From contig NZ_LMUV01000011.1 in NCBI RefSeq assembly GCF_009765755.1, positions 721,425 to 785,424 of the forward strand: a DNA stretch of 64,000 nt, in the 5' to 3' direction. The notes beneath the pieces were generated by a model. That model was not told the origin of the DNA and searched no databases. It was given only the letters and a program-made list of their open reading frames with translations. Below are positions 8,337-17,565 of the stretch, one piece after another (the first letter of the stretch is position 1; every line of letters begins with the position of its first letter). Position numbers and translations under genes: made by a program. Origin of the DNA: Rhodanobacter sp. L36. GTDB taxonomy: Bacteria; Pseudomonadota; Gammaproteobacteria; Xanthomonadales; Rhodanobacteraceae.

Positions 8337-8354
8337 CGTAACGAACCCTTTACG
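8337..8354. promoter_or_regulatory. GacA/LuxR-type inverted repeat upstream of small RNA
   Basis: On the minus strand the site reads CGTAA-N8-TTACG (GTAA and TTAC half-sites). This is the same spacing as the GacA upstream activating sequence TGTAAG-N6-CTTACA, with the inner and outer bases differing. It lies about 15-30 nt ahead of the predicted start of the GGA-rich RNA, where a LuxR-type regulator could contact RNA polymerase. Confidence 0.4.
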
Positions 8355-8375
8355 TTTGCGGTATCGGAAAAATTC

Positions 8376-9974
8376 CTAGGTCGATCGGCCAGGGTCATTG
8401 CCTATGTTGTTGCTTCGCAACAAAATTCTCAGGTGAACACCGACGTGATCCGGCCTCAAGCGGAACTGCCCGCCCAACGAAGTAACGCGGTCGCGCATTC
8501 CCTGCAGACCGCGGCCACCTCTTGGCAGGCGGCCGGGCAGGCCCACTCCGTCGTCGCGCAAATCCAGAATGGCCAGCGAGGCGCCCTGGCGTTCTCCAAT
8601 CCGCAGACGCACCCTGAATTCGCTTGCCTGCGCGTGTTTTACGGCGTTGGTCGCGCTTTCCTGGGCCAGCCGGTAGATCGCCGTGCGCGTGTCGTCGTCC
8701 AGCAGGCGAGGGTCACCGCGCAACTCGGTGTGATAGGCCACGCCGGCGGCGTTCAACAGATCACGGATCGGGCCCTCGTCGAGCGCTCGCAACAAGCCGA
8801 ATTCATCCAGTACCGCAGGACGCAGGTCATCCAGCAAACGATGCAGCGCACGACGCATGTGCGCGAGGATAGTGTTGATCGAGGTGCTGATGTCTTCGAG
8901 GCCCGCCTGATGCAATCGGGACTGTGCGAGTTTGACGTGCGTCTGGATGGCGGTGATGTTTTGTCCGAGTTCGTCGTGCAGCTCGGCTGCGAGATGCCGA
9001 CGTTGGTTCTCGTCAGCCTGAAGATTGCCGCGAGCTGCGCCGCGTAATTGTTGAGCGAGCTGGTCCAGCCGTCGATTCACCGAACCCAGATAGACGTTCT
9101 GTTCGGCCACCCGCGCGCTGCTACGTCGCAGCGCATCGGTTGCCGAACCAAGCATCAGCGCGCCGGTGCCCGCCACCGCCAGGAACAGATAGGCAGCAGC
9201 CCCGGAGGGCGCGTGTCCCAGGTGTTGATCCACCAGGGTCATGCCGAGGCTGGAAATCATCATCGCCAGACTGGCACCTCGCCAACCGTGACGGAAAGCG
9301 AAAAACAGTACGGGGGCCAGCGACAGCACCCGGGCGAATTGCGGTTGCGGCGCGGCGCGTTCGGACAGCAGCACCAGTATCACCATCGACGGCAGCATGA
9401 CCAGAAGTCCGTCCATCGCAAGGCTGGTCAACGAGCCGCGGTCGAACGGCGCCCGCAGCAGCATAATCATCAGCGGCACTGCCAGCAGGATGGCCAGGTA
9501 GTGGCTCAGCAGATCCTCGCCGAGTACCCGCAACATCAAGTCCTGCGAATCCGGCGATTGAATCCACGCCAGCAATGCGGCATCCGCGCCGGTCGTCGCG
9601 GCGACGATCAACAGCACTGACAGCAGAAGGCGCGTCACTTCCTGGGGACTGCTCAGGCTGGGATGAAGATTGAATCGCCGCAGCAGCCACAGACCGGCAG
9701 CCATCACCAACGGCTCGGGCAGTTCGTTGATGAGGAAATCGGCCCAACCAGCCGGCACGCCCTGAGCAAGACTGATAACTGCGGTAGCAAGCAGTTCGCC
9801 GCCAAGCAGCCAGCCCCAGTAACGAACCGGCGCGAGCAGCAGTGCACCGAAGCGCAAACCGTAGGGAAGCATCCAGTACGGTTGAACGGTCGGCCACAGC
9901 AGCAGCCAGAACACGACATACGCTGCGCCGACAAATGGGCCGGAATCAGGTAGGCGAAAGGTTTTCATGCGCAT
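8376..9974 (-). CDS. MASE1-domain sensor histidine kinase (UhpB/NarX-type)
   Basis: Membrane sensor kinase, about 532 residues. The N-terminal half holds roughly eight hydrophobic segments (MASE1-like integral sensor, from GPFVGAAYVVFWLLLWPTV to AAYLFLAVAGTGALMLGSA). A coiled linker, a HisKA_3 dimerisation helix with phospho-acceptor His in AAELHDELGQN, and an HATPase_c domain follow. In the last domain the N-box is QESATNAVKHA, with DDGVG and GRGLQGMRDRV. HisKA_3 kinases phosphorylate LuxR-type regulators, and one is encoded divergently 73 bp away. Starts at 9974 and 9968 are both possible; neither has a good Shine-Dalgarno. The ligand is unknown. Confidence 0.88.
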   Translation of the reverse strand: MRMKTFRLPDSGPFVGAAYVVFWLLLWPTVQPYWMLPYGLRFGALLLAPVRYWGWLLGGELLATAVISLAQGVPAGWADFLINELPEPLVMAAGLWLLRRFNLHPSLSSPQEVTRLLLSVLLIVAATTGADAALLAWIQSPDSQDLMLRVLGEDLLSHYLAILLAVPLMIMLLRAPFDRGSLTSLAMDGLLVMLPSMVILVLLSERAAPQPQFARVLSLAPVLFFAFRHGWRGASLAMMISSLGMTLVDQHLGHAPSGAAAYLFLAVAGTGALMLGSATDALRRSSARVAEQNVYLGSVNRRLDQLAQQLRGAARGNLQADENQRRHLAAELHDELGQNITAIQTHVKLAQSRLHQAGLEDISTSINTILAHMRRALHRLLDDLRPAVLDEFGLLRALDEGPIRDLLNAAGVAYHTELRGDPRLLDDDTRTAIYRLAQESATNAVKHAQASEFRVRLRIGERQGASLAILDLRDDGVGLPGRLPRGGRGLQGMRDRVTSLGGQFRLRPDHVGVHLRILLRSNNIGNDPGRST

Positions 9975-10047
9975 GCATGGATGGTACATGTGCGATCCGC
10001 AGCATGGCCGCAGACCATCGGCCAGGTGCAATGTGTAAAGTAGCGCG

Positions 10048-10683
10048 ATGTACAGCATCGTTCTGGTCGATGACCACGCCATCGTTCGAGAAGGGTTCAA
10101 GCGGCTGATCGAGCTTGAGCCCGACCTCGACGTCGTAGCCGAATGCCGAAGCGCGGACGACGCGGTCGAGGCCGTAGGACAGTGGCGTCCGGACCTTGTC
10201 GCACTGGATCTGTCGCTGCCTGACGGCAGCGGGCTTCCTCTCATCGAGCATCTGCTCAGCGTCGCGTCGAAGACACGCATTGTCGTGCTGAGCATGCATG
10301 ACGGTGATCCCTATGTGTCCGAAGCCATGCGTCGTGGCGCATCGGGTTACGTGACCAAGGGTGTGGCGCCAGAGGAATTGGTAGCCGGCCTCCGCGCAGT
10401 GATGAACGGCGAATGCTTTTTAAGCTCCGACCTTCGGCAACGTCGCGCTGAACGTCCCAACGCTGCTCTCGATCCGATCAACCGGTTGACCGCACGCGAG
10501 CGCGAGGTCTTTCTGTTGCTGGCTGGTGGACGCGCGCCCAAGCAGGTGGCCGCGGAACTCGGCATCGGCCAGAAGACGGTCTATATTCACCGCGCCAGCC
10601 TGATGGGCAAGCTGGGGGCAGGGTCGGAACTCGATCTCTATCGCATGGCGAGCGAGCGCGGGCTCTTGCCGATCGACGGCTGA
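10048..10683 (+). CDS. LuxR/NarL-family response regulator (UhpA-like)
   Basis: Transcription regulator of 211 residues, partner of the divergent kinase. The receiver domain (1-120) has acidic pocket Asp8-Asp9, phospho-acceptor Asp54 (VALDLSLPDG) and conserved Lys104 (YVTKG). The LuxR-type helix-turn-helix follows at about 145-205 (LTAREREVFLLLAGGRAPKQ, then GIGQKTVYIHRASLMGKLG). The likely target sites are NarL/GacA-type inverted repeats. One such repeat lies beside the predicted GGA-rich RNA beyond the kinase gene, which would make this a GacA-like output, though that link is inferred. Confidence 0.92.
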   Translation: MYSIVLVDDHAIVREGFKRLIELEPDLDVVAECRSADDAVEAVGQWRPDLVALDLSLPDGSGLPLIEHLLSVASKTRIVVLSMHDGDPYVSEAMRRGASGYVTKGVAPEELVAGLRAVMNGECFLSSDLRQRRAERPNAALDPINRLTAREREVFLLLAGGRAPKQVAAELGIGQKTVYIHRASLMGKLGAGSELDLYRMASERGLLPIDG

Positions 10684-10715
10684 AACAACGGCCAGTCGAT
10701 GCGCGACGATGATTC

Positions 10716-12389
10716 TCAGGCACTCTGTGCCCGCTCCAGCATCTGCTTGGCGTGGGCTCGCGTCTCACGTGTGATCTCGACACCGCCAAGCATGCGTGCC
10801 AGTTCATCACGACGACCTGCTGCGTCGAGGCGATGGATGCGCGTGTGCGTGGAGCCGTCGTCACTTTGTTTGCTCACCAGCAGATGCGCATGCCCCTGCG
10901 CAGCAACCTGTGGCAGATGGGTAACGCAAAGCACCTGCCGCTGAACACCCAACGCCCGCAATTTCTGTCCGACCACTTCAGCCACCGCGCCGCCAATGCC
11001 GCTATCGACTTCGTCGAAAACCATGGTGCCGATGGTGTCCTTGCCAAGCGTGGCCACTTCGATTGCCAAGCTTATACGCGCCAGCTCGCCACCGGATGCG
11101 ACCTTGCGCAGCGGGCGGGGCGGCTGGCCGGGATTGGCGCTCACCAGAAGTTCGCAGCGCTCGTTGCCTTGCGGATCGGGTTCGTCGCTGGGGGTTGCTT
11201 CAAGCTCCACAGCCAATACGCCACCGGTCATGCCCAACTCGGTCATCAGTGCGCTGACTTCCTTGCCCAGTCGCATTGCCGCGTTGGCCCGAGCCTTGCT
11301 CAGGTTCGACGCGAGGGTCGCGTATTGGTCGTGTAACCGCGTTCGCTCCAAGGCCAGTTTTTCCAAAGCTTCGCCCGCGTTTTCGAGCTCGGCCAACTCT
11401 ACTTGCAACACGTCGAGCCGATCGTGCAATTCGGCAACAGGCAGGCGATGTTTGCGAGAAAGTTCGTGCAGGCGTGCCAGGTGCGTGTCGATTTCCGCAT
11501 AGCGATCGGGATCGAGGTCGACGTCCTGCGCGTAGCGGCCCAAACGATCGGAGGCCTCGTCGAGCTGGATGGAAGCGTTATCGAGCAACTCAAGTACAGG
11601 CAAAAGGCGGGTATCCAGTGTAACGAGCTTGCCGAGTTCGGCGTGCGCGCGACTCAGCCCGCGGCGCAATGCGAATTCACTTTCGCCGTCCAGCAAATCA
11701 ACCACGCCCGCCGCGCCTTCAGCCAGGCGCCCAGCATTGGCGAAACGCTTGTGGCTCGTTTCCAGTTCCGTCAGCGCTTCGGCCGGCAGCGCCCATTTTT
11801 CGAGTTCGCCGAGTTCATGGCGAAGCAGCTCGATGCGCTGGTCGCGATCATCGCCACCGCTGAGCTTGTGGATCCGCGCGCCGGCTTCGCGCCATTGCAA
11901 GGCGCTGTCCCGAACATCCGCCAGCAACCGGTCATGGCCTGCAAAAGCATCGAGCAGTGCCAGCTGATGGGAGCGCGCAAGTAACGCCTGATGTTCGTGC
12001 TGACCGTGAATTTCGACCAGCACCGATGCCAGCTCGCCAAGCTGCCTGGCATTGGCCGGACGGCCGTTGATCCAGGCTTTCGAGCTGCCTTCCGCGCGGA
12101 TCACGCGGCGCAACTGGCAGTTTCCGTCCTCGTCCAGTTCTTCGCGCTGCAGCCAGTCGCGTGCTTCGGGCAAATCGGCAAGGTCGAATTCTGCCGCCAG
12201 TTCGGCGCGATCACTGCCCGCGCGAACCATGCCGCTGTCGGCGCGTGCGCCTGCAAGCAGCATCAATGCGTCGACCATCAGCGATTTGCCGGCGCCGGTT
12301 TCACCGCTGACGACAGTCAGGCCTGGACCGAAGGCGATCTCGGCCGCTTCAACGACGGCAAAATGACGGACATAGAGCGAAGTAAGCAT
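10716..12389 (-). CDS. recN: DNA repair protein RecN
   Basis: SMC-like ATPase that gathers DNA ends during double-strand-break repair. The 557-residue protein (E. coli 553) has an N-terminal Walker A GETGAGKS at residues 29-36. A long coiled-coil middle with ISHKHRLPVAELH-type helices follows. The C-terminal ABC signature region SGGELARISLAIEV and Walker B MVFDEVDSGIGG complete it. The ATG at 12389 (MLTSLYVRHFAVVEAAEIAF) is the conserved start; the open frame upstream to 12497 is not coding. It is divergent from hrcA, with no obvious LexA box recognised by eye in the 122-bp gap. Confidence 0.95.
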   Translation of the reverse strand: MLTSLYVRHFAVVEAAEIAFGPGLTVVSGETGAGKSLMVDALMLLAGARADSGMVRAGSDRAELAAEFDLADLPEARDWLQREELDEDGNCQLRRVIRAEGSSKAWINGRPANARQLGELASVLVEIHGQHEHQALLARSHQLALLDAFAGHDRLLADVRDSALQWREAGARIHKLSGGDDRDQRIELLRHELGELEKWALPAEALTELETSHKRFANAGRLAEGAAGVVDLLDGESEFALRRGLSRAHAELGKLVTLDTRLLPVLELLDNASIQLDEASDRLGRYAQDVDLDPDRYAEIDTHLARLHELSRKHRLPVAELHDRLDVLQVELAELENAGEALEKLALERTRLHDQYATLASNLSKARANAAMRLGKEVSALMTELGMTGGVLAVELEATPSDEPDPQGNERCELLVSANPGQPPRPLRKVASGGELARISLAIEVATLGKDTIGTMVFDEVDSGIGGAVAEVVGQKLRALGVQRQVLCVTHLPQVAAQGHAHLLVSKQSDDGSTHTRIHRLDAAGRRDELARMLGGVEITRETRAHAKQMLERAQSA

Positions 12390-12418
12390 GAGTCGCTTAA
12401 TGAAGGAGTTGATGGATT

Positions 12419-12436
12419 GTAACGGCAGGCCGTTAC
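12419..12436. promoter_or_regulatory. Perfect 18-bp inverted repeat in recN-hrcA gap
   Basis: GTAACGGC-AG-GCCGTTAC has 8-bp arms around 2 bp. It starts 30 bp upstream of the recN start and about 20 bp before the predicted hrcA promoter. It is neither a CIRCE element nor an E. coli-type LexA box. It could be an operator or a hairpin in the recN leader. Confidence 0.5.
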
Positions 12437-12454
12437 GCCAAAACACAGGTTGTA

Positions 12455-12483
12455 CTTGCAAGCGGAGCGCCAAGACCTTATTT
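12455..12483 (+). promoter_or_regulatory. Possible sigma32 promoter of hrcA
   Basis: CTTGCAA (12455-12461) and CCTTATTT (12476-12483), 14 nt apart, resemble the heat-shock consensus CTTGAAA / CCCCATNT. The match is moderate. The CIRCE operator expected for HrcA targets is not visible here. Confidence 0.35.
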
Positions 12484-12511
12484 CTGTCGAGTCTCAAAGG
12501 CTGCTACATCC

Positions 12512-13573
12512 ATGATCACTCCCCACGGCCACGATCTCGACGCCCGCGCACGACGGTTGTTGCGCACGCTGATTTCCCAATACCTGGCCGACGGCGAACC
12601 GGTCGGCTCGCGTACGCTGTCGCGTTCTTCCGGTCTGGATGTGAGCCCGGCGACCATCCGCAACATCATGGCCGATCTGGAAGACGCCGGCCTCGTCGCT
12701 TCGCCGCATACATCCGCCGGCCGCGTGCCCACGCCGCGAGGCCTGCGATTGTTCGTCGACAGCCTGATCGAACTGCAGCCGCTGGCGCAGGACGATATCG
12801 ACCGCCTGCAGCGTGAGCTTCCGCCGGGCCCGAGCACCACGCTCAACCTGCTGGGAAGTGCCTCCGCGCTCTTGTCGGCGATGACGCATTTCGCAGGCGT
12901 GGTCACGGTGCCGCGGCAAGTCGATTTCCCGCTGCGCCACATCGATTTCGTGCCGCTTCCCGATGCGCAGGTGCTGGTGATTCTGGTGTTCAGTGACAAT
13001 CAGGTGCAGAACCGCATCGTGCAACTGGCCAAGCCGTTGCACAGCAGCGAACTCGAACAGGCCGCCAACTATCTCAACAGCCAATTTGTCGGGCTGCGTG
13101 TGGACGATATCCGCGCCCATCTGCTGGCTGAGCTGCGCGAAGCGGGCAGCGAGCTCAACCGGCTGCTTTCGAGCACGATGGAACTGGCTACCGCTTCGTT
13201 CGCACCCCAGGCGGGCGGCAACGACATGCTGGTCAGCGGCCAGACCAACCTCATGGCCTATTCGGAACTGGCGAACCTGCAACGGTTGCGCGAGTTGTTC
13301 GACGCGTTCCAGCAGAAAAACGAATTGCTGCAATTGATGGAGGTGTGCGCCCGTGCGCCTGGCGTGCAGCTGTTCATCGGCGAGGAGTCGGGCTTCACGG
13401 CACTGGATGGTTGCAGCGTCGTCACGGCCAGTTACGGCGCACAAGGCCGGGTTCTCGGCGCGGTGGGCGTTATCGGTCCCACGCGCATGGCTTACGAACG
13501 CGTCATACCCGTTGTGCAGGCGACGGCCGGATTGCTCAGCGACGCCTTGAATCGCGCCGCGATGGCCTCATAA
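12512..13573 (+). CDS. hrcA: Heat-inducible transcription repressor HrcA
   Basis: Represses heat-shock operons by binding CIRCE inverted repeats. The 353-residue protein begins with a winged-helix domain (LLRTLISQYLADGEPVGSRT and SPATIRNIMADLEDAGLV). HSPHTSAGRVPT-like sequence appears as ASPHTSAGRVPTPRGLRLFVD. A GAF-like domain and the C-terminal GPTRMAYERVIPVV motif follow. It is the first gene of hrcA-grpE-dnaK-dnaJ. CIRCE is not apparent upstream of it or of dnaK, so its direct target may be elsewhere (groESL in Xanthomonas). Confidence 0.94.
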   Translation: MITPHGHDLDARARRLLRTLISQYLADGEPVGSRTLSRSSGLDVSPATIRNIMADLEDAGLVASPHTSAGRVPTPRGLRLFVDSLIELQPLAQDDIDRLQRELPPGPSTTLNLLGSASALLSAMTHFAGVVTVPRQVDFPLRHIDFVPLPDAQVLVILVFSDNQVQNRIVQLAKPLHSSELEQAANYLNSQFVGLRVDDIRAHLLAELREAGSELNRLLSSTMELATASFAPQAGGNDMLVSGQTNLMAYSELANLQRLRELFDAFQQKNELLQLMEVCARAPGVQLFIGEESGFTALDGCSVVTASYGAQGRVLGAVGVIGPTRMAYERVIPVVQATAGLLSDALNRAAMAS

Positions 13574-13651
13574 CCCGCGACGGGAGCGGGATTTCCGCAA
13601 AAATCGATGGCCGATAAACTTGTCGGTCAGGAACTTCGTTTGGAGTGATGC

Positions 13652-14185
13652 ATGCAGAACAACGAACCTCAGTCGCACGATCAGGCTGGTGATCCGTTCG
13701 GATCCGATGATCCGGTTGCGACCGAACTCGCCAACGCGCAGTCGCGTCTGATCGAGCTGGAAACGAGCAACGCGGAACTGCGCGAAACCGTGCTGCGCGA
13801 AAAAGCCGAAATCGAAAACCAGCGTCGCCGTCTGCACCGCGACCTAGATCAGGCACGTCGTTTCGCCAATGAAAAATTGTTGAACGAGTTGTTGCCGGTC
13901 TACGACGGGCTCGAAGGTGGGCTCGCGGTGGAAGGCGGCGATATCGCATCGATGCGTGAGGGCATCAGCCTGACGCTGAAGTCTCTGCTGAAGGTCGCCG
14001 AGAACCACGGCATGTCGCAGATCGATCCGCTCGGTCAGCCCCTCGATCCGGAACGCCACCATGCGGTGAGCATGGTCGAGGCGCCGGGCAAGGCGCCAGG
14101 CACGGTGGTCAGCGTGCTGCAGAAAGGCTACGTGTTGAACGACCGCCTGCTGCGTCCTGCGCTGGTCGCGGTCGCCAAGGATTAA
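13652..14185 (+). CDS. grpE: Nucleotide exchange factor GrpE
   Basis: Exchanges ADP for ATP on DnaK. The 177-residue protein has an N-terminal disordered acidic stretch and a long coiled coil (ELANAQSRLIELETSNAELR then IENQRRRLHRDLDQARRFANEKLLNELLPVYD). The beta-wing with PLDPERHHAVSMVEAPG and VVSVLQKGYVLNDRLLRPA follows. It lies 78 bp after hrcA and 150 bp before dnaK, in the usual order. Confidence 0.95.
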   Translation: MQNNEPQSHDQAGDPFGSDDPVATELANAQSRLIELETSNAELRETVLREKAEIENQRRRLHRDLDQARRFANEKLLNELLPVYDGLEGGLAVEGGDIASMREGISLTLKSLLKVAENHGMSQIDPLGQPLDPERHHAVSMVEAPGKAPGTVVSVLQKGYVLNDRLLRPALVAVAKD

Positions 14186-14257
14186 GTCTCACGCGACGGA
14201 CCGCTGAATGGTGTGTCTGTCGCTGCGCAAGAAATCACATCGGGAGGCCATGCCGGC

Positions 14258-14285
14258 ATTGAATCGCCAAGGCAGGCCCCCATTC
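14258..14285 (+). promoter_or_regulatory. Predicted sigma32 promoter of dnaK
   Basis: ATTGAAT (14258-14264) and CCCCATTC (14278-14285) with a 13-nt spacer match the sigma32 consensus well. Start of transcription would fall near 14292. The short leader contains GCGGCC-GCGGG-GGCCGC (14297-14313) just before the GGAG ribosome site at 14323-14326. Confidence 0.5.
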
Positions 14286-14335
14286 TGAAACCAGTCGCGG
14301 CCGCGGGGGCCGCAAAAAGATTTGGAGCAATAGAC

Positions 14336-16255
14336 ATGGGCAAGATCATCGGTATCGACTTGGGCACCACCAACTCCTGCGTGTCCGTGATGGAAGGCAG
14401 CAGCGCCAAGGTCATCGAGAATTCGGAAGGAGATCGCACCACGCCATCCATCGTTGCTTTCAACAAGGACGGTGAAGTGCTCGTGGGCGCCTCGGCCAAG
14501 CGCCAGAGCGTCACCAATCCGAAGAACACTTTCTACGCGGTGAAGCGCCTCATCGGTCGCAAGTTCACCGATGCGGAAGTGCAGAAAGATCTGCACATGG
14601 TGCCTTACAGCATCGTGGCACATGACAACGGCGACGCATGGGTGCAGACCTCCGACGGCAAGAAGATGGCGCCGCAGGAGATCGCCGCGAAAGTGCTGAT
14701 GAAAATGAAGAAGACCGCCGAGGATTATCTCGGCGAGCCGGTGACGGAAGCTGTGATCACCGTGCCGGCCTACTTCAACGACAGCCAGCGTCAGGCGACC
14801 AAGGATGCCGGCAAGATCGCCGGCCTGGACGTCAAGCGCATCATCAACGAGCCGACCGCGGCCGCGCTGGCTTATGGCCTGGACAAGAAGGGCGGCGATC
14901 GCAAGATCGTGGTCTACGATCTCGGCGGCGGCACGTTCGACGTGTCGATCATCGAGATTGCCGAGGTCGACGGCGAGAAGCAGTTCGAAGTGCTTGCCAC
15001 CAACGGCGACACCTTCCTCGGTGGCGAAGACTTCGACATGCGTGTCATCGACTATCTCGTCGACGAATTCAACAAGGAGCAGGGCATCGACCTGCGCAAG
15101 GATCCGCTCGCGCTGCAGCGCCTGAAGGATGCCGCCGAGCGCGCCAAGATCGAGCTGTCCTCCAATCATCAGACCGACGTCAACCTGCCGTACGTCACGG
15201 CGGATGCGTCCGGCCCGAAGCATCTGAACATCAAGTTGACCCGCGCCAAGCTTGAATCCTTGGTGGACGAACTGGTCAAGCGCACCATCGAGCCGTGCCG
15301 CACCGCGTTGAATGACGCCGGCCTGCGCGTATCCGACATCAACGAGGTGATCCTCGTCGGTGGTCAGACCCGCATGCCCAAAGTGCAGGAGTCGGTGAAG
15401 GATTTCTTCGGCAAGGAGCCGCGCAAGGACGTCAATCCGGATGAGGCTGTGGCCGTTGGCGCGGCGATCCAGGGCGGCGTGCTGGGCGGTACCGTCAAGG
15501 ATGTGTTGTTGCTGGACGTGACGCCGCTGTCGCTCGGCATCGAGACGATGGGCGGCGTGATGACCAAGCTGATCGAGAAGAACACCACCGTGCCGACCAA
15601 GGCCGGCCAGACGTTCTCGACCGCCGACGACAATCAGACCGCGGTGACCGTGCACGTGCTGCAGGGCGAGCGCGAGCGTGCCAGCGCGAACAAGTCGCTG
15701 GGCAAGTTCGATCTTTCCGGTATCGATGCGGCGCCGCGCGGCCAGCCGCAGATCGAGGTCACCTTCGACATCGACGCCAACGGCATCCTGCACGTGTCAG
15801 CCAAGGACAAGAAAACCGGCAAGGAGCAGAAGATCGAAATCAAGGCAGGCTCGGGCCTGTCCGAAGACGAGATTCAGCGCATGGTCGCGGACGCCGAAGC
15901 CAACAAGGAAGAGGACAAGAAGTTCCATGAGCTGGTCGCCACGCGCAATAAGGCCGACCAGCTTGTGCACGCCACGCGCAGCGCATTGAAAGAGCACGGT
16001 GGCAAGGTGCCACCTGATCAGCTCAGCAGCATCGAAGGCGCGTTGTCGGATCTGGAAAAGGTCAAGGACAGCGACGACAAGGCGGCCATCGACGCCAAGG
16101 TCGAGAAGCTGGAGCAGACCGCGCAGGCGCTGTACGCAGCGGCGCAAGGCGGCGGTGCGACCGATGCCGGCGCGCAATCCGCGCCGGGCGGGTCGGCACA
16201 GCCGGACGACGTGGTCGATGCGGAGTTCACCGAGGTCAAGGACGACCAGAAGTAA
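14336..16255 (+). CDS. dnaK: Chaperone DnaK (Hsp70)
   Basis: ATP-dependent chaperone of 639 residues. The N-terminal ATPase domain starts [20 protein letters not shown] and includes [12 protein letters not shown] and [13 protein letters not shown]. The [11 protein letters not shown] linker and beta-sandwich substrate domain follow, then a helical lid. It ends in the disordered tail with the conserved [16 protein letters not shown] terminus. The ATG at 14336 is preceded by TTTGGAG; the 41 upstream open codons are leader. It is part of the hrcA-grpE-dnaK-dnaJ cluster. Confidence 0.97.
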   Translation: MGKIIGIDLGTTNSCVSVMEGSSAKVIENSEGDRTTPSIVAFNKDGEVLVGASAKRQSVTNPKNTFYAVKRLIGRKFTDAEVQKDLHMVPYSIVAHDNGDAWVQTSDGKKMAPQEIAAKVLMKMKKTAEDYLGEPVTEAVITVPAYFNDSQRQATKDAGKIAGLDVKRIINEPTAAALAYGLDKKGGDRKIVVYDLGGGTFDVSIIEIAEVDGEKQFEVLATNGDTFLGGEDFDMRVIDYLVDEFNKEQGIDLRKDPLALQRLKDAAERAKIELSSNHQTDVNLPYVTADASGPKHLNIKLTRAKLESLVDELVKRTIEPCRTALNDAGLRVSDINEVILVGGQTRMPKVQESVKDFFGKEPRKDVNPDEAVAVGAAIQGGVLGGTVKDVLLLDVTPLSLGIETMGGVMTKLIEKNTTVPTKAGQTFSTADDNQTAVTVHVLQGERERASANKSLGKFDLSGIDAAPRGQPQIEVTFDIDANGILHVSAKDKKTGKEQKIEIKAGSGLSEDEIQRMVADAEANKEEDKKFHELVATRNKADQLVHATRSALKEHGGKVPPDQLSSIEGALSDLEKVKDSDDKAAIDAKVEKLEQTAQALYAAAQGGGATDAGAQSAPGGSAQPDDVVDAEFTEVKDDQK

Positions 16256-16300
16256 TCAGGCAAGAAGTAATCAGCCGTCCATCGGCACGGTCGATATCGC

Positions 16301-16333
16301 AGCCCGCGCCGGGAAAGCATCCTGGCGTGGGCT
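16301..16333 (+). other. Hairpin between dnaK and dnaJ
   Basis: AGCCCGCGCCGGG (16301-16313) and CCTGGCGTGGGCT (16321-16333) form a 13-bp stem with two G-U pairs and a 7-nt loop. No T run follows. It may limit read-through into dnaJ or mark an mRNA processing site, giving more DnaK than DnaJ. Confidence 0.55.
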
Positions 16334-16380
16334 GTGTGTTGAATGGCGACGGGATGCGACAACGCAGTGTGGAAGCATGA

Positions 16381-17508
16381 ATGAGCAAGCGTGACTATTA
16401 CGAAGTGCTGGGCGTCGAGCGCAGCGTCACCGAAGTCGACCTGAAGAAATCCTTCCGTCGGCTGGCGATGAAATACCATCCCGATCGCTGCCCGGACGAT
16501 CCTGCTGCGCAGGAGAAATTCAAGGAAGCCAAGGAGGCTTACGAAATACTCTCCGACGCGCAGAAGCGCTCGATGTACGACCAACACGGACACGCGGCTT
16601 TCGAGCACGGCATGGGCGGTCGCGGCGGCGCCGGCTTCGGCGACGTCGGCGATATTTTTGGCGACATCTTCGGCGATATTTTTGGTCGCAACGGCGGTGG
16701 CCGCGGCCGTCCGCGTCGCGGCTCGGATCTGCGCTACATCATGGAGCTGGATCTGGAGGAGGCTGTGTTCGGCGTCAGCCGTCAGATCGAAATACCCACG
16801 CAGGTCAATTGTCATCACTGCAATGGCAGCGGCTCGGAAGACGGGAAGACCAGCAAGTGCAAGACCTGTCATGGACACGGACAGGTGCGCATGCAGAACG
16901 GCATTTTCTCGATTCAGCAGGCATGCCCGCATTGCGAAGGCACCGGTCAGACGATCGAGAAACCGTGCAAAAAGTGTCACGGCGAAGGTCGGCTTGAGGA
17001 AACCCGCACGCTGTCGGTGCAGATACCGGCTGGCGTCGACAACGGCGATCGCATTCGCTTGACCGGGCAGGGCGAAGCGGGACCTGCAGGTGCGCCATCG
17101 GGCGATTTGTATGTCGAAGTGCACGTGCGCGAGCACGCGATTTTTCAGCGCGAAGGCAATGACCTCTATTGCGAATTGCCGATCCGTTTCTCGCAGGCAG
17201 CATTGGGCGTGGAATTGCCGGTGCCCACGCTGGAAGGCGAAGTGCCAATCAGCATTCCCGCGGAAACCCAGACGGGCACGCAGTTTCGCCTGCGCGGTCG
17301 CGGCGTGAAATCGGTGCGCAGCAGCCGCAACGGCGATCTCATCTGCCGCGTCGTCGTCGAGACACCGGTGCGCCTGACCAAACAGCAACGCGATCTGCTC
17401 GAATCGCTGGAAGCGACTTTCGGCGGCTCCGATGCGGACAAGCACACGCCGCGCGCCAAAGGCTGGGTCGATGGCGTGAAAGAATTCTGGTCCAAAGTAA
17501 CGGCCTGA
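16381..17508 (+). CDS. dnaJ: Chaperone DnaJ (Hsp40)
   Basis: Co-chaperone that loads substrates on DnaK and triggers ATP hydrolysis. The 375-residue type I DnaJ has a J domain with HPD at 33-35 and a Gly/Phe-rich segment ([20 protein letters not shown]). The zinc domain has four CxxCxGxG repeats ([32 protein letters not shown]). C-terminal substrate-binding domains follow. It starts at 16381, 125 bp after dnaK. Confidence 0.96.
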   Translation: MSKRDYYEVLGVERSVTEVDLKKSFRRLAMKYHPDRCPDDPAAQEKFKEAKEAYEILSDAQKRSMYDQHGHAAFEHGMGGRGGAGFGDVGDIFGDIFGDIFGRNGGGRGRPRRGSDLRYIMELDLEEAVFGVSRQIEIPTQVNCHHCNGSGSEDGKTSKCKTCHGHGQVRMQNGIFSIQQACPHCEGTGQTIEKPCKKCHGEGRLEETRTLSVQIPAGVDNGDRIRLTGQGEAGPAGAPSGDLYVEVHVREHAIFQREGNDLYCELPIRFSQAALGVELPVPTLEGEVPISIPAETQTGTQFRLRGRGVKSVRSSRNGDLICRVVVETPVRLTKQQRDLLESLEATFGGSDADKHTPRAKGWVDGVKEFWSKVTA

Positions 17509-17565
17509 AGTCGGTCGCACTCGCGGTAGCATCGCGTGACCAGTCAGCTACTCCGGAGTACATCG

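Noticed and set aside
12390..12511. CIRCE operator upstream of hrcA
   Set aside because: No TTAGCACTC-N9-GAGTGCTAA-like sequence is present; the palindrome found there is different.
14189..15793. 534-codon open frame antisense to dnaK
   Set aside because: Third-position GC bias in a highly expressed gene keeps the complementary frame open. The product is His/Asp-rich, low-complexity and matches no family.
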